Shown here: piece by piece, positions 53,901-62,490 of the stretch
Layout of the letters: the number at the start of each line of letters is the position of its first letter
How positions within the stretch are numbered: the first letter of the stretch is position 1
Assembly: GCA_030692685.1 (NCBI GenBank)
Contig: JAUXZO010000129.1
Location: forward strand, 56,934 to 120,933
Direction: 5' to 3'
Length of the DNA: 64,000 bases
Source of the DNA: Acidovorax sp.
GTDB lineage: Bacteria > Pseudomonadota > Gammaproteobacteria > Burkholderiales > Burkholderiaceae_C
Program-made: the position numbers and the translations under genes
Notes under the pieces: model-generated
Told to the model about the DNA's origin: nothing
The model's database searches: none
Seen by the model: the letters and a program-made list of their open reading frames with translations, nothing else

Positions 53901-54173
53901 CAGATCGAACAGGACCGAGCGCGTGGCGTGCCTGCCTGGGACGCCATTGTGGAATCGGCCGTGCGGCGACTGCGACCCATCGTGCTGACCGCCGCGGCGG
54001 CCGTGCTGGCCATGATCCCGTTGTCCCGCAGCGTGTTCTGGGGCCCGATGGCCGTGGCCATCATGGGCGGGCTGATTGTGGCCACGGTGTTGACGCTGCT
54101 GGCGTTGCCTGCAATGTATGCCGCGTGGTTCCGCGTCAAACGGCCTGAGCCGGAGGTTCTTGGTGGCGTTTGA
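50991..54173 (+). CDS. RND efflux transporter permease
   Basis: 1060-residue inner-membrane proton antiporter of the AcrB/hydrophobic-amphiphilic type. There are twelve expected membrane helices with two large periplasmic loops. The proton-relay aspartates are in LLVDDAIIAVEMM, and the N-terminal region reads LTRYLMVVLMLLGFAAYFQLG. The cytoplasmic stretch HKRPGNQPLWKRWYIDPRPG before the fourth helix region is longer than in AcrB. It expels drugs, solvents or detergents with the adaptor upstream. A hairpin terminator follows. Confidence 0.93.
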   Translation: MTQVQPKEGFNLSKWALDHPALTRYLMVVLMLLGFAAYFQLGQDEDPPFTFRAMVVRTYWPGATAQQVAEQVTDKIERTLQEVPYADKIRSYSKPGESQIIFQIKDSSKASEVANVWYSVRKKVGDMRYTLPTGIQGPFFNDDFGDVYGVIYALESEGFSYAEVKQFADDARQQLLRVPDVAKVELFGAQDEKLFIEMSQKRLSQLGLDMNQVLAQLGQQNAVESAGAIQTPQDQVQVRVQGQFNAIEDLRAMPIRGPSVAQLRLGDIAEVKRGYVDPATVKVRHQGKEVIALGVSMTKGGDIIALGKALHATTDRIASALPAGVKLVNVQDQPKAVATSVNEFVKVLIEAVVIVLAVSFIALGLHKRPGNQPLWKRWYIDPRPGLVVGITIPLVLAVTFLAMWYWGIGLHKISLGSLIIALGLLVDDAIIAVEMMVLKLEEGYDKVRAATFAYEITAMPMLTGTLITAAGFLPIGLAKSTTGEYTFAIFAVTVIALVLSWIVSVYFVPYLGTLLLKVPPHVLAAQANKGITDDPHEVFDSPFYRTFRRLVNWCVEHRWLTIGATVLTFALGIVGMGQVQQQFFPDSSRPEIMVDVWFPEGTSFAGNEEVTKRVEQRLLSEPGVNTVSTWVGSGVPRFYLPLDQVFPQSNVSQFIVVPKDLKVRESLRVKLPALLAEEFPEVRGRVKLLPNGPPVPYPVQFRVVGPEPLVLRERADEVKAQLRKNPDMRGVNDNWNESVKVLRLEVDQAKARALGVTSQSIAQASKTILSGTQVGQFREGDKLIDIVLRQPLDERNAITDIANAYLPTASGKSIPLTQIAKPVFTWEPGVMWRENRDYAITVQGDVTEGLQGATVTAALLPALKEIEAKWHAAGQTGYRIEVAGAVEESSKGSASIAAGIPVMLFITFTLLMLQLHSFSRAMLVFLTGPLGLAGVAGALILLNRPFGFVALLGVIALMGMIQRNSVILIDQIEQDRARGVPAWDAIVESAVRRLRPIVLTAAAAVLAMIPLSRSVFWGPMAVAIMGGLIVATVLTLLALPAMYAAWFRVKRPEPEVLGGV

Positions 54174-54221
54174 TAAGGTGGGCGTCCGCATCAGGTAAAA
54201 TAGAAGGTTGACCGATTTCAC

Positions 54222-54249
54222 ACAGGCGGCAGCTCAGCTAGCCGCCTGT
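54222..54249 (+). terminator. Terminator hairpin after the RND operon
   Basis: ACAGGCGGC and GCCGCCTGT pair perfectly over 9 bp with a 10-nt loop, followed by TTGTTTG. It lies 48 bp after the pump stop and 15 bp before the tRNA-Leu gene. Confidence 0.7.
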
Positions 54250-54263
54250 TTGTTTGTAGAACC

Positions 54264-54350
54264 GCGCGGGTGGCGAAATTGGTAGACGCACCAGGTTTAG
54301 GTCCTGACGGTAGCAATACTGTGCGGGTTCGAGTCCCGCCCCGCGCACCA
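54264..54350 (+). tRNA. tRNA-Leu(UAG)
   Basis: 87 nt including the encoded CCA. The acceptor stem GCGCGGG pairs with CCCGCGC, the D-arm has AAATTGGTAGACGC, the anticodon TAG is at 54298-54300 in loop TTTAGGT, a long class II variable arm follows, and the T-arm is GCGGGTTCGAGTCCCGC. It reads CUA-type leucine codons and lies just before tig. Confidence 0.97.
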
Positions 54351-54425
54351 CCCATGTGAGACTTTGCGGAACACGGCGCTGCTGCGCTGCAGCCAGCACG
54401 ATCCACATTCATAAGAGGAATAGCC

Positions 54426-55739
54426 ATGGCCGTTACTGTTGAAACCCTTGAGAAGCTCGAGCGCAAGATTACGCTGAGCGTGCCCGTTACCCTGATCCAG
54501 TCCGAAGTCGACACGCGCTTGAAGCGCCTGGCCCGCACGGTCAAGATGGATGGTTTCCGTCCTGGCAAGGTCCCCATGACCGTGGTTGCCCAGCGTTACG
54601 GCTACTCGGTGCAGTACGAAGTGCTCAACGACAAGGTCGGCGAAGCGTTTGCAGTGGCCGCCACCGAAGCCGCCCTGCGTGTTGCCGGCCAGCCTCGCAT
54701 CACCGAAAAGGAAGGCGCTCCTGAAGGCCAGGTCACGTTCGACGCCGTTTTCGAAGTGTTCCCCGAAGTCAAGATCGCTGATCTGGCTGACGCCGAAGTC
54801 GAAAAGCTGTCCGCTGAAGTGACCGATTCGGCCATCGACAAGACCATCGACATCCTGCGCAAGCAGCGCCGCAGCTTTGCCCAGCGCGCCATGGACGCCG
54901 CAGCACAAGACGGCGACCGCGTGACGGTCGACTTTGAAGGCAAGATCGACGGCGAGCCGTTTGAAGGCGGCAAGGCTGAAGATTTCCAATTTCTGGTTGG
55001 CGAAGGCCAGATGCTCAAGGAATTCGAAGACGCAGTGCGCGGCATGAAGTCTGGCGAAAGCAAGACTTTCCCGCTGGCTTTCCCTGCGGAGTACCACGGC
55101 AAGGATGTCGCGGGCAAGACGGCTGACTTCCTCGTCACCATCAAGAAGATCGAAGCCGCTCACCTGCCTGAAGTGAACGACGCTCTGGCCAAGTCGCTGG
55201 GCATCGCCGACGGTTCTGTGGATGGCCTGCGCGCAGACATCAAGAAGAACCTGGAGCGCGAAGTCAAGTTCCGCCTGCTGGCCCGCAACAAGGCTGCCGT
55301 GATGGACGCCCTGGTGTCCAAGGCTGAGTTGGATTTGCCCAACGCCAGCGTGCAGTCTGAAATCGCCCGCCTGCTGGAAGGCGCTCGCGCCGAACTCAAG
55401 CAACGTGGCATCAAGGACGCCGACAAGGCAGAGATTCCTGAGGACGTTTTCCGTCCCCAGGCCGAGCGCCGCGTGCGCCTGGGCCTGGTGGTGGCTGAGT
55501 TGGTCAAGGCCAACGAACTGCAGGCCAAGCCTGAGCAGCTCAAGGCCCACATCGACGAGTTGGCTGCCAGCTACGAAAAGCCCGAAGACGTCGTGCGCTG
55601 GTACTTCGGCGACCGTCAACGTCTGGCGGACGTTGAGGCCGTCGTGATCGAAAACAATGTGACCGAATTTGTGCTGAGCAAAGCCAAGGTAGTTGAAAAG
55701 GCCGTATCGTTCGACGAACTGATGGCTCAACAGGGCTGA
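54426..55739 (+). CDS. tig: Trigger factor
   Basis: Ribosome-bound chaperone and peptidyl-prolyl isomerase, 437 residues. The N-terminal ribosome-binding domain contains the GFRPGKVPM signature (about residues 42-50), the FKBP-type isomerase domain begins at [24 protein letters not shown], and the C-terminal chaperone domain follows. AGAGGA precedes the ATG. It is the first gene of the tig, clpP, clpX, lon block and is separated from clpP by a strong hairpin. Confidence 0.97.
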   Translation: MAVTVETLEKLERKITLSVPVTLIQSEVDTRLKRLARTVKMDGFRPGKVPMTVVAQRYGYSVQYEVLNDKVGEAFAVAATEAALRVAGQPRITEKEGAPEGQVTFDAVFEVFPEVKIADLADAEVEKLSAEVTDSAIDKTIDILRKQRRSFAQRAMDAAAQDGDRVTVDFEGKIDGEPFEGGKAEDFQFLVGEGQMLKEFEDAVRGMKSGESKTFPLAFPAEYHGKDVAGKTADFLVTIKKIEAAHLPEVNDALAKSLGIADGSVDGLRADIKKNLEREVKFRLLARNKAAVMDALVSKAELDLPNASVQSEIARLLEGARAELKQRGIKDADKAEIPEDVFRPQAERRVRLGLVVAELVKANELQAKPEQLKAHIDELAASYEKPEDVVRWYFGDRQRLADVEAVVIENNVTEFVLSKAKVVEKAVSFDELMAQQG

Positions 55740-55800
55740 TAGCCCGTGCCACGACAACCTGCGCCTTTTCTAGGGCGATTGGTTGTCGAGGAGTCCACCA

Positions 55801-55828
55801 GGGGCTTGTGCTTTGGAGCACAAGCCCC
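55801..55828 (+). terminator. Strong hairpin between tig and clpP
   Basis: GGGGCTTGTGCT and AGCACAAGCCCC pair perfectly over 12 bp with a TTGG loop, followed by AATTCATTT. Lack of a long T-run suggests partial termination, so clpP may be partly co-transcribed with tig. Confidence 0.8.
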
Positions 55829-55869
55829 AATTCATTTCTGGGTACAGTACCTGCTTGTCTGGAGAAAAC

Positions 55870-56478
55870 ATGAGCGCATTGGAATTACAAGGCCTGGGCA
55901 TGGTCCCCATGGTCATCGAGCAGTCGGGCCGTGGTGAACGGTCCTATGACATCTACTCGCGCCTGCTCAAAGAGCGCGTGATTTTTCTGGTAGGGCCGGT
56001 CAACGACCAGACGGCCAACTTGGTGGTGGCGCAGTTGTTGTTCCTGGAGAGCGAAAACCCAGATAAGGACATTTCGTTCTACATCAATTCCCCCGGCGGT
56101 TCTGTAAGCGCCGGCATGGCGATTTATGACACCATGAATTTCATCAAGCCTGATGTGTCTACCCTGTGCACCGGCATGGCCGCCAGCATGGGCGCGTTTT
56201 TGTTGGCAGCTGGCGCCAAGGGCAAGCGTTTCGCGCTCCCCAACTCTAAGGTCATGATTCACCAGCCACTGGGCGGCATGCAAGGCCAGGCGACCGAGAT
56301 CGAGATCCACGCCCGCGAGATCCTCAAGACGCGTGAACAGCTGAATAAGATCCTTGCTGAGCGCACAGGCCAGCCGCTCGAAAAAATCCAGCGCGACACC
56401 GAGCGTGACTATTTCCTGTCGGCCGATGAGTCCAAGGAATATGGCTTGGTCGATCAGGTGATCAGCAAGCGCGCCTGA
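55870..56478 (+). CDS. clpP: ATP-dependent Clp protease proteolytic subunit
   Basis: 202-residue serine protease that forms the double heptameric barrel used by ClpX. The start at 55870 has GGAGA just upstream. Catalytic Ser is in [11 protein letters not shown], His in VMIHQPLGG, and Asp in the [10 protein letters not shown] region. The propeptide-like start [21 protein letters not shown] is typical of betaproteobacteria. An intrinsic terminator follows. Confidence 0.97.
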   Translation: MSALELQGLGMVPMVIEQSGRGERSYDIYSRLLKERVIFLVGPVNDQTANLVVAQLLFLESENPDKDISFYINSPGGSVSAGMAIYDTMNFIKPDVSTLCTGMAASMGAFLLAAGAKGKRFALPNSKVMIHQPLGGMQGQATEIEIHAREILKTREQLNKILAERTGQPLEKIQRDTERDYFLSADESKEYGLVDQVISKRA

Positions 56479-56497
56479 TAGCCAAAAGCTCACGCGG

Positions 56498-56530
56498 CGG
56501 CGTTTTCCATTGCGGAAGACGCCGTTTTTT
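56498..56530 (+). terminator. Intrinsic terminator after clpP
   Basis: CGGCGTTTTCC and GGAAGACGCCG pair over 11 bp (one G-T wobble) with a 5-nt loop, followed by TTTTTT. Classic Rho-independent form, 50 bp before clpX, so clpX must have its own promoter or rely on read-through. Confidence 0.85.
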
Positions 56531-56580
56531 ATTTGGTTATCATCCCGACAACGTTCCGTAACAAGCAAGGCATTGCCCCC

Positions 56581-57846
56581 ATGGCCGAGAAAAAAGGCTC
56601 TTCCAGCGAAAAAACCCTCTACTGCTCTTTTTGCGGCAAAAGCCAGCATGAAGTGAAGAAGCTGATCGCTGGCCCGTCGGTCTTTATCTGCGACGAGTGC
56701 ATTGACCTGTGCAACGAAATCATTCGCGATGAGCTACCGGCCGGTGATCTGGCACGTGAAGGCCGCAGCGATCTGCCCACACCGGTGGAGATCAAGACCA
56801 ACCTCGACAACTACGTGATTGGCCAGGACGTGGCCAAGCGCACGCTGGCAGTGGCGGTGTACCACCACTACAAGCGCCTGCGTCACAAGGACAAGGCCCA
56901 CAAAGATGATGTGGAGCTGTCCAAGAGCAATATCTTGCTGATCGGCCCTACAGGCTCTGGCAAGACGCTGCTGGCGCAAACGTTGGCACGCATGTTGGAT
57001 GTGCCCTTTGTGATGGCCGATGCCACTACGCTGACTGAAGCCGGTTATGTGGGCGAAGACGTGGAGAACATCGTTCAGAAGCTGCTGCAAAGCTGCAACT
57101 ACGAAGTGGAGCGTGCCCAGCGCGGCATCGTTTACATCGACGAGATCGACAAAATCTCGCGCAAATCGGATAACCCCAGCATCACGCGCGACGTGTCGGG
57201 CGAGGGCGTGCAGCAAGCGCTGCTCAAGCTCATCGAAGGCACTATGGCCAGCGTGCCTCCGCAGGGCGGGCGCAAGCACCCCAACCAGGATTTTCTGCAG
57301 ATCGACACGACCAACATCTTGTTCATCTGCGGTGGCGCGTTTGCCGGCCTGGAGAAGGTCATTGAGAACCGCACCGAGGCATCGGGTATCGGCTTTGGTG
57401 CCTCCGTCAAAAGCAAGAAGCAGCGCTCTTTGACCGAGGTGTTCACCGAGATCGAGCCCGAGGACCTGATCAAGTTCGGTCTGATTCCTGAACTGGTGGG
57501 GCGCATGCCGGTGGTGACTGCGCTGGCCGAGTTGAGCGAAGACGCGCTGGTCGAGATCTTGACCGAGCCCAAGAACGCGTTGGTGAAGCAATACAGCAAG
57601 TTGCTGGCCATGGAAGGCGTCGACCTGGAGATACGTCCTGCGGCGCTCAAGGCCATTGCCCGCAAGGCGCTCGCTCGAAAGACGGGTGCCCGCGGTCTGC
57701 GCTCCATCCTGGAGCAATCCTTGATCGGTACGATGTTCGATTTGCCCAATACGAGCAATGTCGAAAAAGTGGTGGTGGACGAGTCCACCATCGAAGAAAA
57801 CAAGCCTCCGCTGCTCGTCTATCGCGAAGCGGCCAAAAAGGCCTGA
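56581..57846 (+). CDS. clpX: ATP-dependent Clp protease ATPase subunit ClpX
   Basis: AAA+ unfoldase of 421 residues. The zinc-binding domain is CSFCGKSQ followed by CDECIDLC, Walker A is [12 protein letters not shown], Walker B YIDEIDKI, and the [20 protein letters not shown] pore-2 region is intact. The ClpP-binding IGF-type loop occurs in ASGIGFGAS. It unfolds tagged substrates and feeds them to ClpP. Confidence 0.97.
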   Translation: MAEKKGSSSEKTLYCSFCGKSQHEVKKLIAGPSVFICDECIDLCNEIIRDELPAGDLAREGRSDLPTPVEIKTNLDNYVIGQDVAKRTLAVAVYHHYKRLRHKDKAHKDDVELSKSNILLIGPTGSGKTLLAQTLARMLDVPFVMADATTLTEAGYVGEDVENIVQKLLQSCNYEVERAQRGIVYIDEIDKISRKSDNPSITRDVSGEGVQQALLKLIEGTMASVPPQGGRKHPNQDFLQIDTTNILFICGGAFAGLEKVIENRTEASGIGFGASVKSKKQRSLTEVFTEIEPEDLIKFGLIPELVGRMPVVTALAELSEDALVEILTEPKNALVKQYSKLLAMEGVDLEIRPAALKAIARKALARKTGARGLRSILEQSLIGTMFDLPNTSNVEKVVVDESTIEENKPPLLVYREAAKKA

Positions 57847-57888
57847 GATCACTGGAGCGGGCGCCTTGAGCTTGCCCCCTGTCCCATC

Positions 57889-57940
57889 AACCCTTGCGGC
57901 AGTGCGGCTGCATGCAAGGGTTGAAAATCCCCACATGTGG
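57889..57940 (+). promoter_or_regulatory. Lon leader: inverted repeat and palindrome
   Basis: AACCCTTGC (57889-57897) and GCAAGGGTT (57914-57922) are perfect 9-bp arms with a 16-nt loop. The perfect palindrome CCACATGTGG (57931-57940) follows, 32 bp before the lon ATG. A TTGAAA overlaps the right arm. There is no T-run. This looks regulatory, not terminating, but I cannot name a factor. Confidence 0.5.
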
Positions 57941-57972
57941 ACCATATTCCACAGAGCACTTTGAGGATTTCC

Positions 57973-60405
57973 ATGTCCGGACATACCCCCCTGCCAGCCA
58001 CCCCCATTGACCTTCCGCTGTTGCCCTTGCGTGACGTGGTGGTTTTCCCTCACATGGTCATCCCACTTTTTGTGGGCCGTCCCAAGAGCATCAAGGCGCT
58101 TGAGATGGCGATGGAGACTGATCGCCGTATCATGCTGGTCGCACAGAAAGCGGCAGCGAAAGATGAGCCTTCAGTGTCGGATATGTTTGATGTGGGCTGT
58201 GTGTCCACGATCTTGCAGATGCTGAAACTGCCTGATGGCACAGTGAAAGTGCTGGTGGAAGGTCAGCAACGTGCCTTGGTGTCGTCCATCGACGATGCTG
58301 AGACGCATTTTTTGGCGACTGTGACGCCAGTCGAGGCTACGCAGGAAGCTAACAAGCCCAGCGAGATTGAGGCTTTGCGTCGCGCTGTGATGCAGCAGTT
58401 CGACCAGTACGTCAAGCTCAACAAAAAGATTCCGCCCGAGATACTGACGTCGATCTCCAGTATCGACGACCCGGGCCGTTTGGCCGACACCATTGCGGCC
58501 CATCTTCCACTGAAGTTGGAGAACAAGCAGGTCGTGCTGGACTTGTCGGACGTGAAGGCGCGCCTGGAAAATCTTTTCGAGCAACTTGATCGTGAAGTCG
58601 ACATCCTGAACGTCGATAAAAAAATCCGTGGGCGTGTGAAGCGCCAGATGGAGAAGAACCAACGCGACTTCTACCTGAATGAGCAAGTCAAGGCCATCCA
58701 GAAGGAGCTGGGCGAAGGCGACGAAGGCGCCGACATCGAAGAGATCGAGAAGAAGATCAAACTCGCGAAAATGTCCGCCGAAGCGCGCAAGAAGGCAGAG
58801 GGCGAACTCAAAAAGCTCAAGCTGATGTCGCCCATGTCTGCCGAGGCGACGGTGGTGCGCACTTATATCGACGTGCTTATCAACCTGCCATGGAGCAAGA
58901 AGACCAAAATCAAGCACGATCTTGTCAATGCCGAGGGCGTGCTCAACGAGGACCACTTCGGGCTAGACAAGGTGAAGGACCGCATCCTTGAATATCTTGC
59001 AGTGCAACAGCGTGTAGATAAGTTGAAGGCCCCAATCCTGTGCCTGGTGGGGCCTCCTGGCGTGGGCAAGACCTCGCTCGGCCAGTCCATTGCCAAGGCG
59101 ACCGGCCGCAAGTACGTGCGCATGGCCCTGGGCGGCATGCGCGACGAGGCTGAGATCCGCGGGCACCGCCGCACCTACATCGGCGCACTGCCGGGCAAGG
59201 TGCTGCAAAGCCTCTCCAAGGTGGGCACGCGCAATCCGCTGTTCCTGCTGGATGAGATCGACAAGCTGGGTACGGATTTTCGTGGAGACCCGTCGAGTGC
59301 GCTGCTGGAGGTGCTGGACCCCGAGCAGAACCACACGTTCGGCGACCACTACGTCGAGGTGGATTTCGACCTCTCCGACGTAATGTTCGTCGCCACCTCG
59401 AACTCGATGAACATCCCTCCGGCCCTGCTCGACCGCATGGAGGTGATCCGCCTGTCGGGCTATACCGAGGACGAGAAGACCAGTATCGCCATGAAATACC
59501 TGCTTCCCAAGCAGCTGAAGAACAATGGCGTAAAGGATGAAGAGCTGGAGATCACCGAGCCTGCCGTGCGCGACATGGTGCGCTACTACACGCGTGAAGC
59601 GGGTGTGCGTTCTTTGGAGCGCGAGTTGTCCAAGATCTGCCGCAAAGTGGTCAAGGGCCTGCAACTGAAGAAGCTTGAACCCCAAGTTGTCGTCACCGCT
59701 GATAACTTGCCTGACTTTTTGGGCGTGCGCAAGTACACCTATGGCCGTGCAGAGGCGCAGAACCAGGTGGGCCAGGTCGTGGGCCTGGCGTGGACGGAGG
59801 TGGGCGGTGACTTGCTCACCATCGAAGCCGCTGCCATGCCCGGCAAGGGAGTCATCACCCGCACCGGATCGCTCGGGGATGTGATGAAGGAATCTGTGGA
59901 GGCCGCGCGCACCGTGGTGCGCAGCCGCTCACGCCTTCTGGGGATCAAGGATGAGGCGTTTGAGAAGCGTGACATCCACATTCACGTTCCCGACGGAGCA
60001 ACTCCCAAGGACGGACCCAGTGCGGGAGCAGCAATGACCACCGCGTTTGTATCTGCGCTAACGGGTATTCCTGTGCGTGGTGATGTTGCCATGACCGGCG
60101 AGATCACCTTGCGTGGCGAGGTCACGGCGATTGGTGGGCTGAAAGAAAAGTTGCTGGCAGCGCTGCGTGGTGGCATCAAAACGGTGTTGATCCCCGAAGA
60201 TAACGTCAAGGATTTGCAGGAAATTCCAGACAACGTCAAAAGTGGTCTGGAAATCGTTCCGGTGCGCTGGATCGACAAGGTGCTGGAAATAGCGCTGGAG
60301 AGTAAACCGGTCCCGCTGACCGACGAAGAAGTTGCGGTCGTTGCCGCCGCCGTGGCAGAGAAATCAGCGACCACTTCGGCATCTGCAGATGGGCTGAAAC
60401 ATTGA
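57973..60405 (+). CDS. lon: ATP-dependent protease Lon
   Basis: 810-residue LonA. The N-terminal substrate domain begins LPLLPLRDVVVFPHMVIPLFVGR; Walker A is GPPGVGKTSLGQS, Walker B LFLLDEIDKLG. The proteolytic dyad is Ser in DGPSAGAAM and Lys in GGLKEKLLAA. TTGAGGA precedes the ATG. Lon degrades misfolded and regulatory proteins. It completes the proteostasis block. A separate Lon-like protein is encoded at 24422-27073. Confidence 0.97.
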   Translation: MSGHTPLPATPIDLPLLPLRDVVVFPHMVIPLFVGRPKSIKALEMAMETDRRIMLVAQKAAAKDEPSVSDMFDVGCVSTILQMLKLPDGTVKVLVEGQQRALVSSIDDAETHFLATVTPVEATQEANKPSEIEALRRAVMQQFDQYVKLNKKIPPEILTSISSIDDPGRLADTIAAHLPLKLENKQVVLDLSDVKARLENLFEQLDREVDILNVDKKIRGRVKRQMEKNQRDFYLNEQVKAIQKELGEGDEGADIEEIEKKIKLAKMSAEARKKAEGELKKLKLMSPMSAEATVVRTYIDVLINLPWSKKTKIKHDLVNAEGVLNEDHFGLDKVKDRILEYLAVQQRVDKLKAPILCLVGPPGVGKTSLGQSIAKATGRKYVRMALGGMRDEAEIRGHRRTYIGALPGKVLQSLSKVGTRNPLFLLDEIDKLGTDFRGDPSSALLEVLDPEQNHTFGDHYVEVDFDLSDVMFVATSNSMNIPPALLDRMEVIRLSGYTEDEKTSIAMKYLLPKQLKNNGVKDEELEITEPAVRDMVRYYTREAGVRSLERELSKICRKVVKGLQLKKLEPQVVVTADNLPDFLGVRKYTYGRAEAQNQVGQVVGLAWTEVGGDLLTIEAAAMPGKGVITRTGSLGDVMKESVEAARTVVRSRSRLLGIKDEAFEKRDIHIHVPDGATPKDGPSAGAAMTTAFVSALTGIPVRGDVAMTGEITLRGEVTAIGGLKEKLLAALRGGIKTVLIPEDNVKDLQEIPDNVKSGLEIVPVRWIDKVLEIALESKPVPLTDEEVAVVAAAVAEKSATTSASADGLKH

Positions 60406-60417
60406 GGCAAAAATTTC

Positions 60418-60445
60418 TTTGAAGCCTCAAAAAATGCGCTACAAT
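60418..60445 (+). promoter_or_regulatory. Candidate promoter for the tRNA cluster
   Basis: TTTGAA (60418-60423), 16 bp, then TACAAT (60440-60445), 46 bp before the first tRNA-Gly. The region is AT-rich compared with its surroundings. The flanking TTGAGGC and GCCTCAA could also form a weak hairpin for lon. Confidence 0.5.
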
Positions 60446-60491
60446 TCACTCCATCGCAGCAAACGTTGTAGAATGTAAGGCTTCGATAAAT

Positions 60492-60567
60492 GCGGGAATA
60501 GCTCAGTTGGTAGAGCGCAACCTTGCCAAGGTTGAGGTCGAGAGTTCGAGCCTCTTTTCCCGCTCCA
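60492..60567 (+). tRNA. tRNA-Gly(GCC)
   Basis: 76 nt with encoded CCA. The acceptor stem GCGGGAA pairs with TTCCCGC, the anticodon GCC is at 60525-60527 in loop TTGCCAA, and the T-loop is TTCGAGC. It is identical to the second copy at 60874. Confidence 0.97.
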
Positions 60568-60573
60568 GTTTGA

Positions 60574-60604
60574 AAAAAGGGAAGCAATTGCTTCCCTTTT
60601 TTTT
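60574..60604 (+). terminator. Intrinsic terminator after tRNA-Gly
   Basis: GGGAAGC, loop AATT, GCTTCCC, then a run of eight T residues, with A residues on the left extending the stem. It sits between tRNA-Gly and tRNA-Cys. Confidence 0.85.
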
Positions 60605-60623
60605 CAAGCGACACTGAGATTTT

Positions 60624-60697
60624 GGCGCGGTAGCAAAGCGGTTATGCCCCGGATTGCAAATCCGGTTAGTCCGGTTCGACTCCGGACCGCGCCTCCA
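60624..60697 (+). tRNA. tRNA-Cys(GCA)
   Basis: 74 nt including CCA. The acceptor stem GGCGCGG pairs with CCGCGCC, the anticodon GCA is at 60656-60658 within GGATTGCAAATCC, and the T-loop is TTCGACT. It lies between the two tRNA-Gly copies. Confidence 0.97.
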
Positions 60698-60817
60698 GAT
60701 GCCGTCTCAATCTTCATATCGTTTTACTTCTTTGAAGTTAACGAATGTGATCGTAGACGTGGCGTTGAGAGTGATAAATTTTTTGGCTTCGCAATCGAAC
60801 AAGACAAAAAATAGCGA

Positions 60818-60823
60818 TATAAT
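60818..60823 (+). promoter_or_regulatory. Candidate -10 element (TATAAT) for the second tRNA-Gly
   Basis: A perfect TATAAT sits in an AT-rich stretch 50 bp before the second tRNA-Gly. No good -35 hexamer is found at 16-18 bp; TCGAAC is the closest. The support is the perfect hexamer and the AT-rich setting. Confidence 0.5.
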
Positions 60824-60873
60824 TTGAGACTTGCTGATTCGCACTAATGTTCGCATTAGAAGAGTTCGCAAAT

Positions 60874-60949
60874 GCGGGAATAGCTCAGTTGGTAGAGCGC
60901 AACCTTGCCAAGGTTGAGGTCGAGAGTTCGAGCCTCTTTTCCCGCTCCA
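60874..60949 (+). tRNA. tRNA-Gly(GCC), second identical copy
   Basis: 76 nt, identical over its full length to the copy at 60492, with anticodon GCC at 60907-60909. It has its own upstream AT-rich region and its own terminator. Confidence 0.97.
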
Positions 60950-60956
60950 TATTTGT

Positions 60957-60983
60957 AAAGGGAAGCTTCGGCTTCCCTTTTTT
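60957..60983 (+). terminator. Intrinsic terminator after the second tRNA-Gly
   Basis: AAAGGGAAGC, the stable tetraloop TTCG, GCTTCCC, then TTTTTT. The stem arms are the same as those of the terminator at 60574. Confidence 0.88.
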
Positions 60984-61097
60984 CTTGGTGGTGCAGAGTG
61001 TGGGTATGTCGCCGCTGTGCAAACAGATACGACAGGGCATTGCACGCATGTGCTGCCCGGGTTACGCTGCTACGCAGGTGTGCGTTGGTCAGTCGGC

Positions 61098-61190
61098 GCC
61101 CCGATGGTGAAATTGGTAGACACTGCGGACTTAAAATCCGCCGCTTTCCTGAAAAGGGGCGTGCCGGTTCGACCCCGGCTCGGGGCACCA
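61098..61190 (+). tRNA. tRNA-Leu(UAA)
   Basis: About 93 nt with CCA. The acceptor stem GCCCCGA pairs with TCGGGGC, the anticodon TAA is at 61132-61134 in loop CTTAAAA, the T-arm is GCCGGTTCGACCCCGGC. The variable region is 21 nt, long even for a class II tRNA. It ends 13 bp before the next gene. Confidence 0.95.
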
Positions 61191-61203
61191 TTACGATTCA
61201 ATC

Positions 61204-61836
61204 ATGTCAAGTTACAACGCACCTTTCGAAATCCACGTCCACGGACAGGTTCAACTCCGCGCCGATGCGGGGTTTGACCAGATCCAGGAAGCGCTCAAAC
61301 CCCTTTGGACCTACGCTGGCGCCCGCTCGCTGGCCGATGGCGCCGCCAGCGCCTATGAAGAGGAGCCTGGCATCAAGTTCGATGCACAGGAGCACATGCT
61401 GCAGATGTGTTGGACGGTGCGTGGTGATGAAGATTTCCGCCAGTCCCTCGACGAGATGTGCATGAGCCTCAATGAGCTGGCCGAGCAGGGTGCTGCGATT
61501 GAAGTGACCTTCTACGACACCGATTTTGATGAAGACGAAGAAGGGCAGAGCACCGAGTCGCGAGACGACTTTGTCATGCTGTTTGTGGGCCCCACACCCG
61601 CGGCCATCATGCAGGTGCAGCGTGATTTGCTGGTGCAAGACGTGGTCAACATGATGGAGCGCCATTTTGACGGCGCCGAGTTGGGTGGCGTGGTCACCGA
61701 AATCGACAAGTTGTTCAGCCAGCGTTTCGACGCCTTGGTCAACTCGCTGGAAATTGGCAAGCCTCCCCGAGGCTCTGGTGGTTCTGGCAGCGGCCATGGC
61801 GGTGGCGGTGGCCGCCGCCCGCGCCATCTGCACTGA
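61204..61836 (+). CDS. Conserved hypothetical protein with acidic core and glycine-rich tail
   Basis: 210 residues, soluble, no signal peptide. It opens SSYNAPFEIHVHGQVQLRAD. A strongly acidic stretch (DTDFDEDEEGQSTESRDDF, near 104-122) and a C-terminal tail of glycine and histidine/arginine (SGGSGSGHGGGGGRRPRH) are notable. I do not recognise a characterised family. It starts 13 bp after tRNA-Leu and is followed by the metalloprotease gene 103 bp on. Confidence 0.8.
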   Translation: MSSYNAPFEIHVHGQVQLRADAGFDQIQEALKPLWTYAGARSLADGAASAYEEEPGIKFDAQEHMLQMCWTVRGDEDFRQSLDEMCMSLNELAEQGAAIEVTFYDTDFDEDEEGQSTESRDDFVMLFVGPTPAAIMQVQRDLLVQDVVNMMERHFDGAELGGVVTEIDKLFSQRFDALVNSLEIGKPPRGSGGSGSGHGGGGGRRPRHLH

Positions 61837-61939
61837 TCTGGCTTTCGTGCAGCCCGCGCTGCGTCGGTTTTTCAGACTCCTTTGACGCCGCGCTGGCGCA
61901 CAACACTCCGGGCCGCATGGCCTGTGTGGTTTTCCGTCC

Positions 61940-62482
61940 ATGAAGTCCGACCTTCCTTATTTGCGTTCCTACCCTGAGTCCTTGCAGGACCAGGCACGTG
62001 AGCTGCTCGCGCGTGACGGTTTGGGGGCAGTGCTTCGACGCAAATATCCACAGGCGCATGCGGTGCGAAGCGACAAGGCGTTGTACGACTATGCTCAGAC
62101 GCTGAAGTCGCGCTATCTGCGCAATGCGGGCACCGTCAACAAGGTACTTTTCGACAACAAGATTCACGTGGTGCGGCATGCGCTGGGTTTGCATACGTCA
62201 GTGTCACGTGTGCAGGGCAGTCGGCTGGCGGCCAAGCACGAGATTCGCATTGCGGCAATGTTCAAGCAGGCGCCGGACGAGTTTTTGCGCATGATCGTGG
62301 TGCACGAACTGGCCCACCTGCGCGAGAAAGAGCACGACAAGGCCTTCTACCAGCTGTGCACGCACATGGAGCCGCAGTATCACCAGTATGAGTTTGACCT
62401 GCGCCTTTATCTCACCCATGTGGAGCACGCGGGCGAACGTCTTTGGGGTGCCGAATCCGCTGAAAAACCGCAACCTGATTAG
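61940..62482 (+). CDS. YgjP-like metallopeptidase (M48-type HExxH)
   Basis: 180 residues. The zinc-protease motif is VVHELAHLREKEHDKAFY, giving H-E-x-x-H with a further downstream His, as in the YgjP/DUF45 family. The N-terminal part reads LPYLRSYPESLQDQARELLA. No signal peptide, so cytoplasmic. The substrate is not known. It is convergent with murI, with a hairpin repeat between the two stops. Confidence 0.85.
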   Translation: MKSDLPYLRSYPESLQDQARELLARDGLGAVLRRKYPQAHAVRSDKALYDYAQTLKSRYLRNAGTVNKVLFDNKIHVVRHALGLHTSVSRVQGSRLAAKHEIRIAAMFKQAPDEFLRMIVVHELAHLREKEHDKAFYQLCTHMEPQYHQYEFDLRLYLTHVEHAGERLWGAESAEKPQPD

Positions 62483-62490
62483 CACTAATT

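Noticed and set aside
57921..57960. Heat-shock (sigma-32) promoter before lon
   Set aside because: TTGAAA is followed too closely by the CCCCACAT-like -10; spacing does not fit the consensus.
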